Shown here: positions 56,578 to 64,000 of the stretch, one piece after another
How positions within the stretch are numbered: position 1 is the stretch's first letter
How the letters are laid out: every line of letters begins with the position of its first letter
Assembly: GCF_036320965.1 (NCBI RefSeq)
Contig: NC_092250.1
Location: 10,749,100-10,813,099 of the forward strand
DNA: 64,000 nucleotides
Direction of reading: 5' to 3'
Source: Panulirus ornatus
Lineage: Eukaryota > Arthropoda > Malacostraca > Decapoda > Palinuridae
Translations under genes and position numbers: made by a program
Notes under the pieces: generated by a model
What the model saw: the letters and a program-made list of their open reading frames with translations, nothing else
Databases searched by the model: none
What the model was told of the DNA's origin: nothing

Positions 56578-56707
56578 CCCATTTTCCCATTTTAGAAAGT
56601 TAATACAAGGAGGGGAGGATTTCTGGCCCCCCGCTCCCGTCCCCTCTAGTCGCTTTCTACGACACGCGAGGAATACGTGGGAAGTATTCTTTCACCCCTA
56701 TCCCCAG
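56578..56707 (-). mobile_element. Inverted LINE-A 5' UTR
   Basis: About 130 bp match the reverse complement of the LINE 5' UTR, from just before the start codon (CCCATTTTAGAAAGTTAATA) to the 5' terminus (CCCCTATCCCCAG). It is joined head-on to a plus-strand 3' LINE segment at 56708. Confidence 0.9.
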
Positions 56708-57413
56708 GGTGGGGGAGGGGACGAAAATCCTGGGGGCCTTGAAGAATGTGTGGAAGTCGAGAACATTATCTCGGAAAGCAAAAATGGGTATGTTTGAAGG
56801 AATAGTGGTTCCAACAATGTTGTATGGTTGCGAGGCGTGGGCTATGGATAGAGTTGTGCGCAGGAGGATGGATGTGCTGGAAATGAGATGTTTGAGGACA
56901 ATGTGTGGTGTGAGGTGGTTTGATCGAGTGAGTAACGTAAGGGTAAGAGAGATGTGTGGAAATAAAAAGAGCGTGGTTGAGAGAGCAGAAGAGGGTGTTT
57001 TCAAGTGGTTTGGGCACATGGAGAGAATGAGTGAGGAAAGATTGACCAAGAGGATATATGTGTCAGAGGTGGAGGGAACAAGGAGAAGAGGGAGACCAAA
57101 TTGGAGGTGGAAGGATGGAGTGAAAAAGATTTTGTGTGATCGGGGCCTGAACATGCAGGAGGGTGAAAGGAGGGCAAGGAATAGAGTGAATTGGAGCGAT
57201 GTGGTATACCGGGGTTGACGTGCTGTCAGTGGATTGAATCAAGGCATGTGAAGCGTCTGGGGTAAACCATGGAAAGCTGTGTAGGTATGTATATTTGCGT
57301 GTGTGGACGTATGTATATACATGTGTATGGAGGGGGGGGTTGGGCCATTTCTTTCGTCTGTTTCCTTGCGCTACCTCGCAAACGCGGGAGACAGCGACAA
57401 AGTATAATAAAAT
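56708..57413 (+). mobile_element. LINE-A 3' end (plus part of an inverted insertion)
   Basis: It begins at GGGTGGGGGAGGGG in the C-terminal coding part. The ORF is open to a TGA at 57218 and nearly identical to the intact copy. The short 3' UTR and tail core are at 57219-57413, followed by (ATT)n. Confidence 0.93.
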
Positions 57414-57418
57414 AAAAA

Positions 57419-57525
57419 AATATATTATTATTATTATCATTATCATCATCATTATTATTATTATTATTATTATCATTATCATCATCATCATTATTATTGA
57501 AATCATTATCATCATTAAAATATCT
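57419..57525. repeat. (ATT)n/(ATC)n microsatellite
   Basis: About 105 bp of ATT and ATC units following the LINE tail. Confidence 0.93.
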
Positions 57526-57544
57526 TTTTATACATCATACTTAA

Positions 57545-57640
57545 TCTCTATTTCCTACCTCAGCGAGGTAGCGCACGGAAACAGACGAAGAATGGTCCAA
57601 CCACTCATATACACACATATATATATATTTCTATGAGTCC
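57545..57640 (-). mobile_element. Isolated LINE 3' tail core, diverged
   Basis: The minus strand carries the tail core (CTCAGCGAGGTAGCGCACGG and AACAGACGAAGAATGG, 57559-57595) and about 40 bp of CA/TA-rich 3' UTR. No coding sequence is attached. Confidence 0.75.
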
Positions 57641-57643
57641 ACG

Positions 57644-57646
<3 letters not shown>

Positions 57647-57736
<90 letters not shown>
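57647..57736. repeat. (TA)n microsatellite
   Basis: About 90 bp of TA. Confidence 0.97.
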
Positions 57737-59985
<2,249 letters not shown>

Positions 59986-60020
59986 TAGTATATATATATA
60001 TATATATATTTTTTTTTTCT
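59986..60020. repeat. Short (TA)n and T-tract
   Basis: About 20 bp of TA and 10 T residues before the tail of the next LINE. Confidence 0.9.
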
Positions 60021-61394
60021 TTACTCTGTCGCTGTCTCCCGCGTTTGCGAGGTAGCGCAAGGAAACAGACGAAAGAAATGGCCCAACCCCCCCCCCCCCA
60101 TACACATGTATACACATACGTCCACACACGCAAATATACATACCTACACAGCTTTCCATGGTTTACCCCAGACGCTTCACATGCCTTGATTCAATCCACT
60201 GACAGCACGTCAACCCCGGTATACCACATCGCTCCAATTCACTCTATTCCTCGCCCTCCTCTCACCCTCCTCCATGTTCAGGCCCCGATCACACAAAATC
60301 TTTTTCACTCCATCCTTCCACCTCCAATTTGGTCTCCCTCTTCTCCTCGTTCCCTCCACCTCCGACACATATATCCTCTTGGTCAATCTTTCCTCACTCA
60401 TTCTCTCCATGTGCCCAAACCACTTCAAAACACCCTCTTCTGCTCTCTCAACCACGCTCTTTTTATTTCCACACATCTCTCTTACCCTTACGTTACTCAC
60501 TCGATCAAACCACCTCACACCACACATTGTCCTCAAACATCTCATTTCCAGCACATCCATCCTCCTGCGCACAACTCTATCCATAGCCCACGCCTCGCAA
60601 CCATACAACATTGTTGGAACCACTATTCCTTCAAATATACCCATTTTTGCTTTCAGAGATAATGTTCTCGACTTCCACACATTCTTCAAGGCCCCCAGAA
60701 TTTTCGCCCCCTCCCCCACCCTATGATCCACTTCCGCTTCCATGGTTCCATCCGCTGCCAGATCCACTCCCAGATATCTAAAACACTTCACTTCCTCCAG
60801 TTTTTCTCCAATCAAACTCACCTCCCAAATGACTTGACCCTCAACCCTGCTGTACCTAATAACCTTGCTCTTATTCACATTTACTCTTAACTTTCTTCTT
60901 CCACACACTTTACCAAACTCAGTCACCAGCTTCTGCAGTTTCTCACATGAATCAGCCACCAACGCTGTATCATCAGCGAACAACAACTGACTCACTTCCC
61001 AAGCTCTCTCATCCTCAACAGACTTCATACTTGCCCCTCTTTCCAAAACTCTTGCATTTACCTCCCAAACAACCCCATCCATAAACAAATTAAACAACCA
61101 TGGAGACATCACACACCCCTGCCGCAAACCTACATTCACTGAGAACCAATCACTTTCCTCTCTTCATACACGTACACATGCCTTACATCCTCGATAAAAA
61201 CTTTTCACTGCTTCTAACAACTTTCCTCCCACACCATATATTCTTAATACCTTCCACAGAGCATCTCTATCAACTCTATCATATGCCTTCTCCAGATCCA
61301 TAAATGCTACATACAAATCCATTTGCTTTTCTAAGTATTTCTCACATACATTCTTCAAAGCAAACACCTGATCCACACATCCTCTACCACTTCG
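60021..61394 (-). mobile_element. LINE-A, 3' part, nearly open
   Basis: Minus strand. The 3' UTR and tail are at 60021-60209. 309 codons are open (60210-61139) with motifs B and C; after one frame break, motif A and the preceding region follow (61164-61376). The 5' truncation is at CCACTTC (61394), entering a short TA palindrome. Confidence 0.93.
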
Positions 61395-61419
61395 ATATAT
61401 ATATATATATATATCGAAG
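61390..61419. repeat. Perfect 30-bp palindrome at LINE junction
   Basis: CTTCGA, then TA repeat, then TCGAAG: a self-complementary sequence at the break point between LINE-A and LINE-C sequence. Confidence 0.9.
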
Positions 61420-61860
<441 letters not shown>

Positions 61861-63002
61861 TTGCAGAAACGCCCATACACGGACATATACATACATATAT
61901 ATTTCAATGTATACCTACATATACATACACATATGCATGTTGATACTTGCTTCCTTCACCCATTCCCGTCCGCACCCCGCCACACACACCACTATTCCTT
62001 CAAACATACCCATTTTTGCTCTCCGAGATAACGTTCTCGCCTTCCTCACATCCTTCAACGCTCACTGAACCTTCGCCCCCTCCCCCACCCTGTGATTCAC
62101 TTCCTCTTCCATGGTTCCATCCTTTAGAAACCAATCACTCTCCTCTCTTCCCAGTGGTACACATGCCCCACATCCTTGGCAAAACTTTGAACTGCTTCTA
62201 GCAACTTACCTCCCACACCATATTCTCTCAAAAACCTCCACTTAGCATCCCCACTAACCCCATCATATGCCTTCTCTTAATCCACAAACGCTACACACAA
62301 ATCCACCTGTTTCTCTAAGTATTTTTCGCATACATTCTTCAAAGCAAACACCTGATCCACACATCCTCTACCACTTCTGAAACCACACTGCTCTGCCCCA
62401 ATCTGATGGTTTGTAAATGCATTCACCCTCTCAATCAATACCCATCCATATAATTTTCCAGGAATACTCTTCAAACTTATGCCTCTGTAAATTGAACACT
62501 AACCTTCATCCCCTTTGCCTTTGTACAGCAACACCATGCATGCATTCTGCCAATCCTCAGGCACTTCACCATGATCCATGCATTCATTGAATATCCTTAT
62601 CACCCAATCAACAACACAGTCACCCACTCTTTTAACAAATTCCACTGCAATACAATCCAAACCCTCCGCCTTGCCGGCTTTCATCTTCCGTAAAGCTTTC
62701 ACTGCCTCTCCTCTGTTTGCCAAACCTCTCACTTCGCACACCACCCCGACCAAACACCCTTTATCTGCCACTCTATCATCAAACACATTCAACAAATCTT
62801 CATAATACTCACTCCATCTCCTTCCCATTTTATCTCTGCTTGTTATTAGCTCCCCATTTGCCCCCTTCACCGATGTTTCCATTTGTTCGTCTGTCTTACG
62901 CACTTTATTTACTTCCTTCCAAAACATCTTTAATTCTCCCTGAAATTCAATGATACTCTCTCACCCCAACTTTCATTTGCCCTCTTTTTCACCTCTTGCA
63001 CC
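61861..63002 (-). mobile_element. LINE-C, linker to 3' UTR with internal deletions
   Basis: Minus strand. The CA/TA-rich 3' UTR part (61861-61985) is followed without the last coding part by the C-terminal region (FEGIVV-like, 61988-62110). A deletion jumps to the RT region (62115 onward): [18 protein letters not shown] is open in 62277-62474, and linker to fingers in 62499-62927. It ends near 63002 at (ATT)n. It is clearly older than LINE-A. Confidence 0.85.
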
Positions 63003-63310
63003 ATTATTATTATCAGTATTACCATTTTAGCTATCATTGGTATAATCAATTTCATAATTATTATTATCAACAATAGTAGGAGTAGTATCAGTAGTATCAT
63101 TGGTACTATCATAATCACATTATCATTTGTAGTAGTAATAGTATCATCATTAGCATTATAGGAATCATTATCATAATCATTATTATTATTAGTAATAGTA
63201 GTAATAGTATTATCATTAGTATTATGGGTATCATTATCATAATCACTATTATTAGTAGTAATAGTAGTAATAGTATTATCATTAGTATTATGGGTATTAT
63301 CATTATGTCT
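63003..63310. repeat. Degenerate ATT/ATC repeat with a ~66-bp higher-order unit
   Basis: Trinucleotide-based sequence in which a unit containing GTAATAGTAGTAATAGTATT and ATCATTAGTATTATGGGTAT recurs about every 66 bp (near 63125, 63195 and 63255), with drift. Confidence 0.8.
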
Positions 63311-64000
63311 GTTATGTGCTTCTTCGGCCGACCAACGGGTAGCCTTGAACCTAGCCTCGGAGTTTGTCATGAAGGGAACAACAGATGATATTAAAGAAGT
63401 ACTTAGTGATGGTAATGCAAGAGTTTGGTGATGAAGGAGGAAGAGGTTTGTGTTGTGTTAGGAGCATTTGTAAAGTGGTAGGCCTGTGTTAAGGAGAGTT
63501 AAGTTGGTTGTTGACGTGAGGCTTGGTAAGGGATGATGAATGGTCGAGCAGAGAGATGTGGAAGAATGGAATGAGTGCTTCCGAGGGGAGAGGCTTGTCC
63601 TGTAACAGGTGTTGTGTATCGCAGTTGAGGGAAGGAAAAAAAAAAAAGAATAATGTAAAATTATGGGAATTAAGGTGTTAAAGACGAGAGGGAGGGAATT
63701 CTGTAGCGCAGAGATTTGTCTACGAGTATGAAGTAGAAGAAGGTACGTAGAGTGACATAGATACGCCGACTTCAAAGCACAATGGCTTTCCACTGAGATT
63801 AAGGAAGGGAAGCATGTCTACTGAGGCTTCTCACTGAGGCACGAAAGAGTGGTATAGGACAGCGAAGCACCGAGAGGCAGCAGAGGAGAATTGTCTCCGG
63901 GTGGGCCTGGAAGTGTGGAATACTCGGGGAATATAGGAAAAATACTTTTATATAAAGGGAAGCGGAATTCTAACATGAACAAGAGAGGCGTCACCGCAGA
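63311..64000. other. Unassigned sequence at right edge
   Basis: Purine-rich single-copy-looking sequence. The one longer open frame (63458-63793, minus, 111 codons) has no recognisable domain and a composition-driven look. No mobile element was recognised. Confidence 0.55.

Noticed and set aside
55893..56595. Frames rich in Lys/Arg, Leu/Ser or Ile over 56018-56577
   Set aside because: Direct translation of (TTC)n and (ATT)n.

Overview
This is a eukaryotic, non-coding-rich stretch of an arthropod genome, most likely a decapod crustacean. The inference rests on two intron-flanked cytochrome P450 exons of the CYP3 clan, very long (TA)n, (ATT)n and (TTC)n microsatellites, a tRNA-derived SINE, a Tc1/mariner relic and dozens of copies of one RTE-like LINE. 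No bacterial gene organisation, rRNA gene, CRISPR array or functional tRNA gene was seen. The species cannot be fixed from the sequence alone.

Region 1 (1-16004) is dominated by a large inverted duplication. The left arm (about 1710-8438) and the reverse-complement right arm (about 10113-15930) surround a unique spacer of about 1.7 kb. Each arm carries, from outside inward: a fossil LINE 3' end, an (AG)n tract, the terminal coding exon of a CYP3-clan P450, a (TA)n tract, a tRNA-derived SINE, a degraded Tc1-type transposase and a polypyrimidine/polypurine block. The two P450 exons therefore point at each other. The right-arm exon (minus strand) is phase-compatible with a heme-binding exon at 24044-24234 on the same strand, so they probably form one gene with a 9.5-kb intron full of transposons. 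The left-arm exon would be the end of a paralogue whose upstream exons lie outside the window. A younger LINE fragment sits in a (TA)n tract of the left arm only; the right arm keeps the empty site.

Region 2 (16005-23972) is transposon-filled intron. Region 3 (23973-28250) is largely single-copy sequence, with the heme exon and a broken copy (25900-27510) of an unnamed protein family that I recognise from other invertebrate genomes. Region 4 (28258-54172) is an almost continuous pile of LINE copies in both orientations separated by (TA)n tracts. It ends in one apparently intact full-length element with a 998-codon endonuclease-reverse transcriptase ORF (51106-54102, minus). Region 5 (54173-64000) holds unidentified sequence, huge (TTC)n/(ATT)n tracts, an inverted LINE insertion, more LINE copies and unidentified sequence at the right edge.

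The LINE occurs as at least three subfamilies, called here A (short 3' UTR, youngest, nearly identical copies), B (long 3' UTR, older) and C (61415-63002, diverged). A short non-autonomous element of about 240 bp, in four copies, combines the LINE's 5' end with the LINE's 3' tail core and probably rides on its machinery. LINE ends abut (TA)n tracts again and again, and this microsatellite-LINE relation is the main organising feature outside the palindrome.
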